A stretch of DNA of 64,000 nucleotides from Ignavibacteriota bacterium (GTDB taxonomy: Bacteria; Bacteroidota; Ignavibacteria; Ignavibacteriales; Ignavibacteriaceae), in the NCBI GenBank assembly GCA_013285405.1, contig CP053446.1:1277985-1341984 (forward strand), in the 5' to 3' direction. Below, piece by piece: positions 17,736 to 27,166 of this stretch. How positions within the stretch are numbered: position 1 is the first letter of the stretch; each line of letters begins with the position of its first letter. Made by a program: the position numbers and the translations under genes. The notes beneath the pieces are model-generated. The model was given only the letters and a program-made list of their open reading frames with translations, was not told the DNA's origin and ran no database searches.

Positions 17736-19649
17736 CTATGCAATATACTTACCACGCTTTACATAATGAGTATGAAGAAGTTTGTGTGAAAGATGTCCAC
17801 ATGGTCCGTCTGTTAAGAACTCATCATATATTTCAACCACGTGACGATTCTCGTGAGACTTTCTTACAGGTAAAGATTTATCTTCATCGTAAATTGCTTT
17901 TGCTCTGAGCATTCGAATCTCAGGTGTAGTTGGAATCGGTTGACCACCGCCTCCGATACATCCGCCCGGACAAGCCATAAACTCGATGAAGTGACATTCG
18001 CTGAACTTTCCGCCAGCTTTAATGTCATCCATTATTTTTTTTGCGTTAGCGGTTCCATGTGCCACAGCAATTTTCAGTGTTGCGCCTTTAAGCCAATTCC
18101 AATCAGGAATAAGATGAGCAATTAATTTTGGTACCGGTCCAACTTCATTAATCGGAAGCTCTGCATATTTTATTCCTTCAAATCCTCTGACAGAAATAAT
18201 ATCTGCATCAGCGAAGATGTTTTCAATTTTCTTTCCAGTAACAAATTCAACAACTGTTCTTAATGCAGCTTCCATCACACCACCTGTTGCACCAAAAATT
18301 AATCCGGCACCTGATGCTTCTCCAAACGGATCATCAAAATTTGAACGAGGCATTTCGGGTAAATAAATTCCGGCTTCTTTTATCATCTGTGCGAGTTCTC
18401 TCGTCGTCAGACCGTAATCAACATCTTTAAATCCTGAATCATTCATCTCTGGTCTGTTACATTCGAACTTTTTTGCTGAACAAGGCATTACTGCAACTGA
18501 AACAATGTCTTTCGGATCAATTCCTTTTTTCTCTGCATAAAAAGTTTTAATAAGCGCACCAAACATTTGCTGAGGTGATTTTGCTGAACTAAGATTATCA
18601 ACATACTCAGGATAAAAATGTTCAAGATATTTTACCCATCCGGGCGAACACGAAGTAAATTGAGGAAGAGCAACCTGCTCTTTTTTAACGAGTGCTTTAT
18701 ACAATCTTTGAATTAGTTCAGTACCTTCTTCAAATATTGTAAGATCCGCGCTGAAGTTTGTATCAAAGACAACATCAAAACCTATTCGTTTTAATGCTGT
18801 ATTCATTTCGCCTGTAAGTGAAGTTCCTGGTTCCATCCCAAATTCTTCGCAGATTGCTGCTCTTGGTGATGGAGCGGTTTGAATAACAACATGTTTTTTA
18901 GGATTATCTATCGCAGCCCAGATTTCATCGCGTGGATCATTAGCACGAAGCGCACCGGTTGGACAACGGTTTATACATTGTCCGCAGTTAATACAAATAA
19001 CTTCTGCCAGCGGCTTATCCCAGAAAGTTCCGATGTGAGTATTATGACCTCTTTCAATTGCTTCAAGCGCACCAACTTCCTGAAGATCAATACAGGTTCT
19101 CACACACCTTTTACAGAGAACACATTTATCCATGTCTCTTATTACAGAATAAGATGAGTTATCAACTTCATATCTTGGATTTTCGATATGCCCGAAATTG
19201 TAATGATCAATACCATACTCTTTTGCCAACGACTGCAGTTCGCAATTATTGTTTCTGACGCAGGAATAACATTCGCCATAATGTTCGCTTAAAAGCAAAT
19301 CAAGAATATGTTTTCTTGCTCTTCTTACTGCATTAGTTGTAGTTTTAATTTTGATCGGAGCAGTAATCGGGAATGCACATGATGCCTGGAGTGTTCTCAT
19401 TCCTTCAACTTCCACAACACAGATCCGGCAAACACCGGCAACACATAAATCTTCATGATGACAAAGAGTAGGAATATGGATTTGGTTTTGTCTGCAAGCC
19501 TCAAGAATTGTTGTTCCAAGAGGAACCGAAACTTTCTTTTCATTTATTTCGATTGATACTGTTCCACCGATGTATTCTGGGTTTTCAGGTTTTTCAACTA
19601 CAAGAGATTTTTGACTTACCGGGGCTCTTAATGTTTTCTTATTTCCCAT
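17736..19649 (-). CDS. hydA: [FeFe]-hydrogenase catalytic subunit (HndD/HydA type)
   Basis: The 637-residue subunit reduces protons or oxidises H2 at the H-cluster. N-terminally there are a [2Fe-2S] domain (residues about 25-100), a His-Cys3 [4Fe-4S] motif (HYGECYSCVRNNNC) and two ferredoxin clusters (CVLCKRCVRTC and CINCGQCINRCP). The H-cluster motifs are TSCSPGW (332-338), VMPCSAKKFE (from 387) and ACPGGCIGGGGQ (near 558). The C-terminal small domain ends HTHYVKRGKY. I start at the ATG with GGAGGA upstream, giving an 11-base overlap with the NuoF-like gene; the longer frame up to 19751 would lie inside that gene. Confidence 0.95.
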   Translation of the reverse strand: MGNKKTLRAPVSQKSLVVEKPENPEYIGGTVSIEINEKKVSVPLGTTILEACRQNQIHIPTLCHHEDLCVAGVCRICVVEVEGMRTLQASCAFPITAPIKIKTTTNAVRRARKHILDLLLSEHYGECYSCVRNNNCELQSLAKEYGIDHYNFGHIENPRYEVDNSSYSVIRDMDKCVLCKRCVRTCIDLQEVGALEAIERGHNTHIGTFWDKPLAEVICINCGQCINRCPTGALRANDPRDEIWAAIDNPKKHVVIQTAPSPRAAICEEFGMEPGTSLTGEMNTALKRIGFDVVFDTNFSADLTIFEEGTELIQRLYKALVKKEQVALPQFTSCSPGWVKYLEHFYPEYVDNLSSAKSPQQMFGALIKTFYAEKKGIDPKDIVSVAVMPCSAKKFECNRPEMNDSGFKDVDYGLTTRELAQMIKEAGIYLPEMPRSNFDDPFGEASGAGLIFGATGGVMEAALRTVVEFVTGKKIENIFADADIISVRGFEGIKYAELPINEVGPVPKLIAHLIPDWNWLKGATLKIAVAHGTANAKKIMDDIKAGGKFSECHFIEFMACPGGCIGGGGQPIPTTPEIRMLRAKAIYDEDKSLPVRKSHENRHVVEIYDEFLTDGPCGHLSHKLLHTHYVKRGKYIA

Positions 19650-20853
19650 TTCTTCCTCCGTTGCCAGTATTGAATATTTCTTCCTTAAAATTTTCAAGAA
19701 TTGATATAAACGGATTCGGACTTGACTGACCCAATCCGCATTTGGATGCAAGCTGCATTGTTTTACCGAGATCTTTTAATTTATTAATGTAGGCAAAAGT
19801 ATATTCGCCTTTCTCAATCATTTCTATTCCTTCGAGAAGTTTTACATTTCCGATTCTGCAGGGAGTGCATTGTCCGCATGATTCATCAACAAAAAATTCC
19901 ATAAAGTTTTTTAACACGTGAAGCATATCTCGGCTCTCGTTGAATATCATAATCGAGCCGCCTGTTGCGACATCTTCGTAAGCTACAGTTCTGCTGAACT
20001 GTGATTTTGGAACGCAGTGACCTGAAGCTCCGCCGATTTGAACAGCTTTCGTATTCTTTGCGCCAACAATTTCAAGAAGTTCTGAAATTTTTATTCCCCA
20101 CGGGAGTTCATAAACGCCGGGCTTTTCACAATCGCCTGAAATTGAAAACAATTTTGAACCTGAAGATTTATCAGTTCCGAATTTTGCAAACCAACTTCCG
20201 CTTTTTACAACAATGTGACTTATTGCTGCAAGTGTTTCAACATTATTAACAGATGTTGGTCTTCCAAGATAGCCGGTATTAATTGGATACGGTGGTCTGT
20301 TTCGTGGTTCGCCCCGATGACCTTCCAACGATTCAATCAACGCAGTTTCTTCACCGCATACATAAGCACCCGAACCAAGAAATACTTCAATATCAAAACT
20401 AAATTCTTTATCACCTAAAATATTTTTTCCAAGAAGATTGTCCTTCCTCATAACCTCAAGATAATCTTCAAGCGGTTTTAAGAGATACTCATACTCACCA
20501 CGCAGATAAACAATTCCCTTTTGCGCACCAATTGTATATCCGCCGACAACCATTCCATCAAAAACTAATTCAGGATATTCCATCAGAAGCACTCTGTCTT
20601 TGAATGTTCCTGGTTCACCTTCATCAGCATTACAGACAAGAAATTTTTCGTCTGATTTTGCTGCTGCTGTCAGCATCCATTTTGTTGATGTTGGAAATCC
20701 GGCACCGCCTCTTCCTTTTAGTTTTGAATCTTTCAATTCAAATAAAATATCTTCACGGGTCATTGATAAAGCTTTTCTGATTGCATCTCCTCTTTTGTAT
20801 TCAGAGAAGATAACCGGACCGGTTCTTTTCACTTTGATTGTTTCCATAATCAC
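19639..20853 (-). CDS. hydB: NuoF-like NAD(H)/FMN subunit of the hydrogenase
   Basis: The 404-residue subunit binds NAD(H) and FMN (GRGGAGFPTSTKW, CNADEGEPGTFKDR, GAYVCGEETALIESLEG) and one [4Fe-4S] cluster (ESCGQCTPCRIG). It is shorter than HydB/HndC proteins that also carry a thioredoxin-like [2Fe-2S] domain and a C-terminal ferredoxin; here both extensions are missing. It would link H2 turnover to NAD(H), alone or with ferredoxin by bifurcation. The GTG shown overlaps the stop of the upstream gene; an ATG two codons later is equally possible. The symbol is by analogy. Confidence 0.9.
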   Translation of the reverse strand: MIMETIKVKRTGPVIFSEYKRGDAIRKALSMTREDILFELKDSKLKGRGGAGFPTSTKWMLTAAAKSDEKFLVCNADEGEPGTFKDRVLLMEYPELVFDGMVVGGYTIGAQKGIVYLRGEYEYLLKPLEDYLEVMRKDNLLGKNILGDKEFSFDIEVFLGSGAYVCGEETALIESLEGHRGEPRNRPPYPINTGYLGRPTSVNNVETLAAISHIVVKSGSWFAKFGTDKSSGSKLFSISGDCEKPGVYELPWGIKISELLEIVGAKNTKAVQIGGASGHCVPKSQFSRTVAYEDVATGGSIMIFNESRDMLHVLKNFMEFFVDESCGQCTPCRIGNVKLLEGIEMIEKGEYTFAYINKLKDLGKTMQLASKCGLGQSSPNPFISILENFKEEIFNTGNGGRNGK

Positions 20854-21323
20854 TTCACCTTTCCGAGAAGTTCAACAGCTTTTTCAGGTGTAACATGAAG
20901 AAAAACCTGATCGTTAATTGCCATCGCAGGTCCCATATCGCACAAGCCGAGACAGTTAGCATACTCAACTGTAAACTTATTGTCTTTAGTTGTTCCGCCA
21001 ATTTCAATTCCGAGTTCGCGCTCAATAGCTTTAACAAGTCCATTCTTCCCTTTCATATTGCAGGATATTGTCTGGCAGATACGAACAAGATTTCTTCCTT
21101 TAGGATTTGAATTAAGAAATGCGAAGAAGGAAATTACGCTGTACACTTCCACCGGATGAATGTGCAAAAGTCTTGCAACTTCCTGCTGCGCAAATTCAGA
21201 TATGTGTCTGTGTTTCTTTTGAATTTCGTGAAGTATCATCAGCAAAGCCGAGCGATCATTCCCGTATTTATTTATATAGCTCTCTATTTCTTCGGAGAGA
21301 GCATTTTTTTCAGCAACTAACAT
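20850..21323 (-). CDS. hydC: NuoE-like [2Fe-2S] subunit of the hydrogenase
   Basis: This 157-residue protein is a thioredoxin-fold [2Fe-2S] subunit: an N-terminal helical bundle (SALLMILHEIQKKHRHIS) and four cysteines in two pairs, RICQTISCNMKG and CLGLCDMGP. With the NuoF-like and HydA subunits it forms the HydABC/HndACD core. It overlaps the next gene and starts four bases after the receiver gene, so the four are probably one transcript. Confidence 0.92.
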   Translation of the reverse strand: MLVAEKNALSEEIESYINKYGNDRSALLMILHEIQKKHRHISEFAQQEVARLLHIHPVEVYSVISFFAFLNSNPKGRNLVRICQTISCNMKGKNGLVKAIERELGIEIGGTTKDNKFTVEYANCLGLCDMGPAMAINDQVFLHVTPEKAVELLGKVK

Positions 21324-21327
21324 TTAC

Positions 21328-21708
21328 TCACTCCTTGTAATGTAATTGTAAAAGTTTTTCTACTTTGTCAATTAAAGTGTCCGGAGAAATTGGTTTCTCT
21401 ATGAACTCATCTACAGGAACCATTTCTCCCGCGGCAAACTCAAGCCCCAATGCTTTTGATACTGATGTGTACATAATTATCGGTATCTCAAGTTTTTCTT
21501 TTCTGAATTTCTGCGCGAGAAAGAAACCGTCATCAGGTTCATTCATCATCACATCAAGAATAATTAAATCCGGTTTTTTATTTTTGACTATTTTATATCC
21601 GTCATCCGGATTATCTGCTGTGATCACTTCATATCCTTTTGCTGAAAGAACGAGACTACTCGCATCGAGAATATCGTGATCGTCATCAATTACCGCTATG
21701 AGTGCCAT
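21328..21708 (-). CDS. single-domain response regulator (receiver only)
   Basis: The 126-residue protein is a bare CheY-like receiver: DDDHD acidic pocket at 8-12, LIILDVMMNEPDDGF with the phospho-acceptor Asp near 54, MYTSVSKA with the conserved Thr/Ser, and FIEKPISP with the Lys near 107. No output domain is present, so it would act by protein contact or in a phosphorelay. It is the first gene of the hydrogenase transcript, four bases before hydC. Confidence 0.9.
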   Translation of the reverse strand: MALIAVIDDDHDILDASSLVLSAKGYEVITADNPDDGYKIVKNKKPDLIILDVMMNEPDDGFFLAQKFRKEKLEIPIIMYTSVSKALGLEFAAGEMVPVDEFIEKPISPDTLIDKVEKLLQLHYKE

Positions 21709-21952
21709 AATATTGCCCCATTGTTAATATTTGTGTTCAATTTAAGCTAATGCAGATACGCATATTAAATGCCATTATCGACAAAAAATCAATCTTGATT
21801 TCTGTGAAATAAAGCGATTAAAAATGTTTTGATAAAGCTTGTTTTCTTATTTATTGGAAGGTTTATTTCTCAAAAGAGAAAAGTAATTTTGTTTTTTTAT
21901 TTGGTGATTGGCAAGAGTTGATGAACGTGAATTCAGGTGTTCCGATATAGCA

Positions 21953-21983
21953 GAGATGACACCTTTTTTATAGATGTCATCTC
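21953..21983. repeat. hairpin downstream of the frameshifted T9SS gene
   Basis: GAGATGACA (21953-21961) and TGTCATCTC (21975-21983) pair perfectly with a 13-base loop. It lies just 3' of the minus-strand gene ending at 22002. There is no T-run after the stem on that strand, so it is a weak terminator or one of the intergenic hairpins of this block. Confidence 0.5.
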
Positions 21984-22001
21984 TTATAAGCTTCGTTTAC
22001 A

Positions 22002-22973
22002 TTATTTCAGTAGCACCATCTTATTAACATTTACATAATCGTTAACATTCAACCTGTAAATGTAAACACCACTTGCAAGTGAACTGGCATTGAAGTTTAC
22101 CTCGAACTTCCCAACTTCTTTAAACTCGTCCACGAGTGTTGTTATTTCGTTTCCAAGTATGTCATAGATTTTTAGTGTTACATTACCTGCTTTTGGTATC
22201 TGGAATTTGATTGTCGTTGTTGGATTAAATGGGTTGGGGTAATTCTGGGATAGCTCATAAGACTTTATTACTTCACCGCCTGAATAACTAATTTGTTTGA
22301 TGGTTGTCTTTCCAAGCACTGACTCATTAGCAAAAATTCTGGATAAAGAATATTCTGATTCGAAGTTATTATCCAGAACAAGTTTTAATCTTGCTGTTCT
22401 GTTGCCAATTCCCTGTGTATTTACCTGATATGAAATGTTATTATACTGATAAAGATTATTCTGAGTATAAGTTACATCATCATATTCGCCAATGGTTTGT
22501 CCCGTAACATCATCAATGAGCAATACTTTGAAGTTGATGAATCTATCACCAGTAATTGCCTGAACCGCAGAAACGGAATCATTAAGCCCGTACTGTACAC
22601 TATAAAGAAATGATGAATTGTCAGACAGAGTAATTGTCTCAGTTATCAGACACTGATTGATAGAATTAAGATTGTTGACGTCTAATGTATCTGGTATTTC
22701 TATAAAATTAATTGTTTGACCATCAACTTCTATATCTCCCAGAGCAAAGTAAAATTCAGAGCTATCCACTGTAACAATGCCCTCTCTTCCCGATGAGAAG
22801 AAGTTATTTGTTATTTTGTGAGATTGATAATAACTGTCAAGATTATTACTCCGTTCAAAGTAATATGGAACACCAGTATTATGCTCATAAGTTATACAAT
22901 ACATATTTGTATTAGTTGTACCATTGCTTACCTGAACCTGCTGTCCGGTGACATCGTCAAGCAATCTTACTGT
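22002..22973 (-). pseudogene. 3' part of a frameshifted T9SS-exported protein gene
   Basis: This frame continues the protein of 22957-25323 after a one-base shift: TVRLLDDVTGQQVQV joins logically to ADNTLN at about 22970. It encodes about 323 residues: a beta-rich domain with a second LIDDVTGQTIGEYDD copy, then a complete type A T9SS sorting domain (SQNYPNPFNPTTTIKF, LASGVYIYRL, NKMVLLK). The frame is open further upstream to 23282, but that part only overlaps the coding frame of the first half and has no sense. With both halves joined, the product would have about 1,110 residues. Confidence 0.75.
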
Positions 22974-25323
22974 TAAGAGTATTATCGGCAAACCATATTT
23001 GACTATTGTTCTCACTCCAGGCAAAAGCATAATAAGTATTTGTTGAATTTTTATTAATATTCGGAGAAGAAACATTGTTACCAAATTGCCAGAAAGTTGT
23101 TTGTCCTGGACGCCTGAAAAGTACTCTATACTGCGGGAATGCATCAACTTCATTTTCTTCTTCATAATAAACCATCCTATAGCCAACCCAGCATACACGT
23201 GCAGTGGTGCCCATTGAAATAATAGATGGATTGTAATGCTCTGTAAATCCTGTATTGTTTGAACAAACATAAGGATTGCCACCAGACATAAGTGAACCTG
23301 TTCTCGTTTGTCCGTAGCGATAATGATATTTAATCTGGTTATTTTCCTGATATACTATGTGAAAGTAATTATAACCGCTATAAACATCGTCACCAATTGT
23401 TGGGTGAATTGAATTTACACCAGTCGTTGGAATCATTACCCATTTTTGAGTTGGATTGTACCAGGTTAATTGCCAACCATACAATCCGTTTAGCCAGCCG
23501 AACGAATAATACAAACCTGCTTGTGTTGGATCATCGCCGCCTTCAGGCAAGTAGCCTGGTACTTTATATGCAATCAGGAAGTCCCATTCCTGTGCAAGTG
23601 AAATAACGGGTTCAGCATTCATTTGACTATACTCACCGGGTGAGTGCGTAAATGATACAACATCATACCTGAATTGACCTGCTCTTGGTGCACCGTCAAT
23701 GTAAACATCCACAACAACTTTAGACCCGGTTGAAGTTGTACACTGATAAGCGATTAGCACAACATCTGTTCCGGAGCCGGGTGGTAAATAATCAATTGAG
23801 ACCTGCTTGGGGTTATCTGAATTAATTGGTTGACCACCTACAATATCCCAGGTTGTGCCACCGTTTGTACTTCTCTCGTACCATAATGCACCCATACTGA
23901 TGTAAACATTATGCAAATGCCCGTTATCTGTTCTTACAAATTTTTTCTGGCTGTTGAAATCGTATGCCGTAATATCATTCGAGAGTTGTGCGCCTTTGAG
24001 GTTTGCAGTAATAGTTGTGTTAGTAGTCGAAAGAAAAACAACATTTGTAGATTTACCGTTAGGAGATTCTACAAACAATTTGGCTGGATCATATTCCCAG
24101 CTACGCCATACAAATTGATGAGTTCTCCCAGTCTGTGATAAATTTATATCGTGAGGAGCTGAATAAATTGAATAATATGGTCTACCAGATATAATCGATT
24201 GATTAAGAAAAGTACCTTTGTATTCACTTCCTGTGCCTGAACCAGTATTAGGATTAAAAGGAGAATTAACCCATTCATAAATTGCATCTGAACCTAAGTT
24301 CTTAAAACCGTATTGATCCTGATAGTTTGTTGGATCATTAAAGTTAATAAACCACGGGTCTCTGAATTTTAATTTACCAGCATCAATATTGTTTACTTCT
24401 ACAAGTTTATTTTTGACCGTGATATTGGAATTCGTTGACTTAAAATTAGAAGTCAAAAAATCAGTATTTTCATTAATATTAAACACCTGATGGTTTTTAA
24501 CATCATTGTCCTCATTCCAATTATTATACTTTTCATTGCTTATTACTTTTCGAGATCCTCTTAAGGCTTTTTCTCGATTTAACTCCCAAGAAAAGTCTTT
24601 CGGCACAGAAAATCTATCCCAATCACCATTAGGAACATATATATCAACTGAATCAACGGAACTTGTACCCGATAATTTTTGATCAACCGTAACAATTTGG
24701 TGAGGTAGGTCCCAAACAATTGTTAGCTCTATGCATGGAACTTCTGTTGTATTTGGAGCGTCACTATCGTATTTATATACCGTCCACCAAGGATGCGGAC
24801 TTGATTCGGGATCCAATTTAATTCCAAGGGTTAAAAAATATTCTCCCGATGAAATAGCATTTTGTACTGCATTGAACAAATTTCCAGATGTAAAAGTTTG
24901 ATCAAATGAAACAACTCCATTATTTGGGATCAAATCTGCTGTAAAAACTCTATTTCCTGTATTAAAATTATTATAGAAACTTCCACTTCCCCAGTACATA
25001 TTAAGATTATGTATTGCAAACTTAAAGTGTTCGGTTCCTGACCTTGCCGCTTTGAATCTCAATCTTACAGATGATAGTTGAGCATCAGTTGGTATATCAT
25101 TATTACTCCACTCCCAAAAATTTGTATTTCTATAAAATACAGAGGGTGGACCGTTATTAACACCAACGTAATGCCAACCCCAACCGTGAACCTGACCATC
25201 AATCTTCCATTGTGTCGTGAAAAGATCTTCGAAAACAGGTCCATAAGAATAAGGGCCTTGTGCCACAATTTGAGTGAAGGAAAATAAAGTTATAATAAAT
25301 AATATTTTGACATATGTTCTCAT
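22957..25323 (-). CDS. exported propeller-like protein, 5' part of a frameshifted gene
   Basis: The 788-residue frame begins with a signal peptide (ending IVAQGP), then a DNRLRE-like beta domain (LRFKAARSGTEHFKF) and long stretches with BNR/sialidase-like or YD-like blades (WYERSTNGGTTWDIV, HNVYISMGALW). It stops at TGA 22957 without a sorting domain, which is found in the next frame (22002-22973). Either the gene is interrupted, the base count is wrong, or translation shifts by +1. Its 3' half has the same codon style. No enzyme activity is recognisable. Confidence 0.8.
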   Translation of the reverse strand: MRTYVKILFIITLFSFTQIVAQGPYSYGPVFEDLFTTQWKIDGQVHGWGWHYVGVNNGPPSVFYRNTNFWEWSNNDIPTDAQLSSVRLRFKAARSGTEHFKFAIHNLNMYWGSGSFYNNFNTGNRVFTADLIPNNGVVSFDQTFTSGNLFNAVQNAISSGEYFLTLGIKLDPESSPHPWWTVYKYDSDAPNTTEVPCIELTIVWDLPHQIVTVDQKLSGTSSVDSVDIYVPNGDWDRFSVPKDFSWELNREKALRGSRKVISNEKYNNWNEDNDVKNHQVFNINENTDFLTSNFKSTNSNITVKNKLVEVNNIDAGKLKFRDPWFINFNDPTNYQDQYGFKNLGSDAIYEWVNSPFNPNTGSGTGSEYKGTFLNQSIISGRPYYSIYSAPHDINLSQTGRTHQFVWRSWEYDPAKLFVESPNGKSTNVVFLSTTNTTITANLKGAQLSNDITAYDFNSQKKFVRTDNGHLHNVYISMGALWYERSTNGGTTWDIVGGQPINSDNPKQVSIDYLPPGSGTDVVLIAYQCTTSTGSKVVVDVYIDGAPRAGQFRYDVVSFTHSPGEYSQMNAEPVISLAQEWDFLIAYKVPGYLPEGGDDPTQAGLYYSFGWLNGLYGWQLTWYNPTQKWVMIPTTGVNSIHPTIGDDVYSGYNYFHIVYQENNQIKYHYRYGQTRTGSLMSGGNPYVCSNNTGFTEHYNPSIISMGTTARVCWVGYRMVYYEEENEVDAFPQYRVLFRRPGQTTFWQFGNNVSSPNINKNSTNTYYAFAWSENNSQIWFADNTLNSKIA

Positions 25324-25446
25324 TTTAAATCTCCAATAATTTTAAATATGAACTTTTAATTCTATTGTTTATTTTTCATGTGCAAACAAAAAAGCATAAC
25401 TCACTTTGGTGAGTAATTGGATAGGCTAATTTGTATGCATTTATGG

Positions 25447-25470
25447 GCAGTGGTGCTGCAACATCACTGC
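25447..25470. repeat. hairpin between lipoprotein gene and T9SS gene
   Basis: GCAGTGGTG and CATCACTGC pair over nine bases (one G-T) with a 6-base loop. It is 3' of the minus-strand lipoprotein gene ending at 25517. It lacks a T-run on that strand, so its role as terminator is uncertain. Confidence 0.4.
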
Positions 25471-25516
25471 TCATTTTATATTTAAGGGCGGTGCTCTTTC
25501 CATCATAAGCTATTAT

Positions 25517-26842
25517 TCATCTCTTTCCAGTTGTGATTACTGCTTTACTTTGTTCAGTACCTACAGCAACCGTAATATCAGTACTTACGTCAATTGCATA
25601 ATAGGCGCCGAATGAAAGCAATGGGTCTTGATATTCAGTCTTCCAGTTTTTACCGTTAAAATGTATTACTTTTCCATATGCTCCAACACCTGTAACATCA
25701 TTAATATTGTTACCTCTTATTGCATATATGGAAAAACTAGTAATGTCTTGAGGTTTATTTCTCCAGAGCAAATCAGATAAGTAGTGTTTTTGATAGACTC
25801 CACTTCCGGTAACATAATATTGCTTCTTAAATTTGAACCAGAGTGCTCTTAACGGCTGGTAGAGTGGCTCATCAGAAACTATTTCAAGTCTATTCTGTAA
25901 TATTCTAATTATTTTTCGATCGGGATTATGATAATAGTCGGATGCGACAGCTAGTATTTCCCAATCTTCACTTTCCCCATATAAATCTCCCCAAATGTCA
26001 TATATTGTTAAATCCGTTATTGTTCCCATTCTCCACCAAAGGGTTCCATTAAATCTGACTATTGTTCCATTGCTTCCAACAGCATAAAGATCATTACTCG
26101 ATGTTCCCCAAATTTTATTTATAGAAAATGAAACCGGCATACAATGGGTTTCCACTTGGGTCATTCCATCCAATCTTGCAACTTGGTCTCCATACATCGA
26201 AATCCAAATATCATTTTCATTAAAAACAATAATTGAACTGGCAGGATATGGAACCATAATATTGGGATTCGCACATCCTGCGTAAAACATAACTCTTAGA
26301 AGTTCCCATTTATTTCCGTCCCATTGCACAGCGTTATATGCGTGAGGATCAGGTTGTCCAAGCGAATCATTCATATATATTTCACCTACAGCGATAATAT
26401 TATTTTCATTAATTATTGCAACATCACGAAGTACACTGCTGCTGTGCTCGCCAAATGTCCACGTCTGCCAGGTAAAGTTATGACTGGTGGTGTCCATCGT
26501 TGTAACACTAAGCTCGTTGCTGGATACTTGATGCTGGATACTGGATACTTGATAGTGATAGTTCTTGTTTGGTAAAAGAGAGTCAATGTATAATAGTGAG
26601 TCTTGAGTTTTGAGATTTATGATCTGAGATTTTGTTTCACCAGTCGGATTAGTTTGTTTTAAAGTTATGGCAGCTGGAAGTTGAAGGTTAATGGTGCTTA
26701 ATTTAATCCAGGCTTCTATACAGGAAACGTCTTCAAGAATTAAATTGATACTTTGATTTTCGTTAGGTGGTTCGGTTATATCACAAGCTCTTAGCAGTAA
26801 GCCAAGAGTAATTACTAATACACCAATTATTGCCCGTCTCAT
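25517..26842 (-). CDS. probable lipoprotein with Fn3-like and propeller domains
   Basis: The 441-residue product has a signal peptide ending at a lipobox-like LLRAC (Cys near residue 19), an Fn3-like domain (IDSLLPNKNYHYQV) and a C-terminal region of repeated strands: VGEIYMNDSLG, YNAVQWDGNKW, IWGTSSNDLYAVGSNGTIVRFNG. This suits a beta-propeller exposed on the outer membrane. A short DNA repeat has been inserted in frame at 26519-26555, between the Fn3 strands (HYQVSSIQHQVSSNE). It is upstream of the frameshifted gene on the same strand. Its function is not known. Confidence 0.75.
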   Translation of the reverse strand: MRRAIIGVLVITLGLLLRACDITEPPNENQSINLILEDVSCIEAWIKLSTINLQLPAAITLKQTNPTGETKSQIINLKTQDSLLYIDSLLPNKNYHYQVSSIQHQVSSNELSVTTMDTTSHNFTWQTWTFGEHSSSVLRDVAIINENNIIAVGEIYMNDSLGQPDPHAYNAVQWDGNKWELLRVMFYAGCANPNIMVPYPASSIIVFNENDIWISMYGDQVARLDGMTQVETHCMPVSFSINKIWGTSSNDLYAVGSNGTIVRFNGTLWWRMGTITDLTIYDIWGDLYGESEDWEILAVASDYYHNPDRKIIRILQNRLEIVSDEPLYQPLRALWFKFKKQYYVTGSGVYQKHYLSDLLWRNKPQDITSFSIYAIRGNNINDVTGVGAYGKVIHFNGKNWKTEYQDPLLSFGAYYAIDVSTDITVAVGTEQSKAVITTGKR

Positions 26843-27166
26843 TTTCTTCTCCTAAAAACTAATAGTTATTTAGTCTTAATTTAATCTTACACCGTGAGGA
26901 TTACCAATATTTAAACTGCAAAAATTGTTCCTGTAAATAAAATTGAAAAGGAAAGTGAATATCAAATCAGAAGGTAAAATTTTTATGTGGTGCTGTTCAA
27001 ATATTTCCGAATCGGAAATAATTATTTTCCTTGGTTGAGAAAAGTTTTTTGAAAAAATTATTTTACATTTAGGAAGTGTTAACGACTATGAAATTACAAG
27101 TTCTTGCTATGTTAGAACTGGTACTTAAGAAATATTTTACCGATTAATTCAAAAAGGAAAATTCTC
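26843..27166. other. 324-bp region between divergent genes, no gene seen
   Basis: This AT-rich stretch separates the minus-strand lipoprotein gene from the plus-strand acyltransferase gene and must hold both promoters. The only clear element is AAAAAGGA at 27151-27158, a ribosome site for the gene that follows. Confidence 0.5.

Noticed and set aside
19650-19751. Longer start of hydA
   Set aside because: It would extend 102 bases into the NuoF-like gene without homology; ATG 19649 has GGAGGA upstream.
15840-21708. Hydrogenase maturation genes hydE, hydF, hydG
   Set aside because: No radical-SAM or HydF-type GTPase motifs next to the hydrogenase; they must be elsewhere.
22974-23282. Upstream part of the 3' frame of the split exported gene
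   Set aside because: It overlaps the coding frame of the first half and reads as random hydrophobic sequence.
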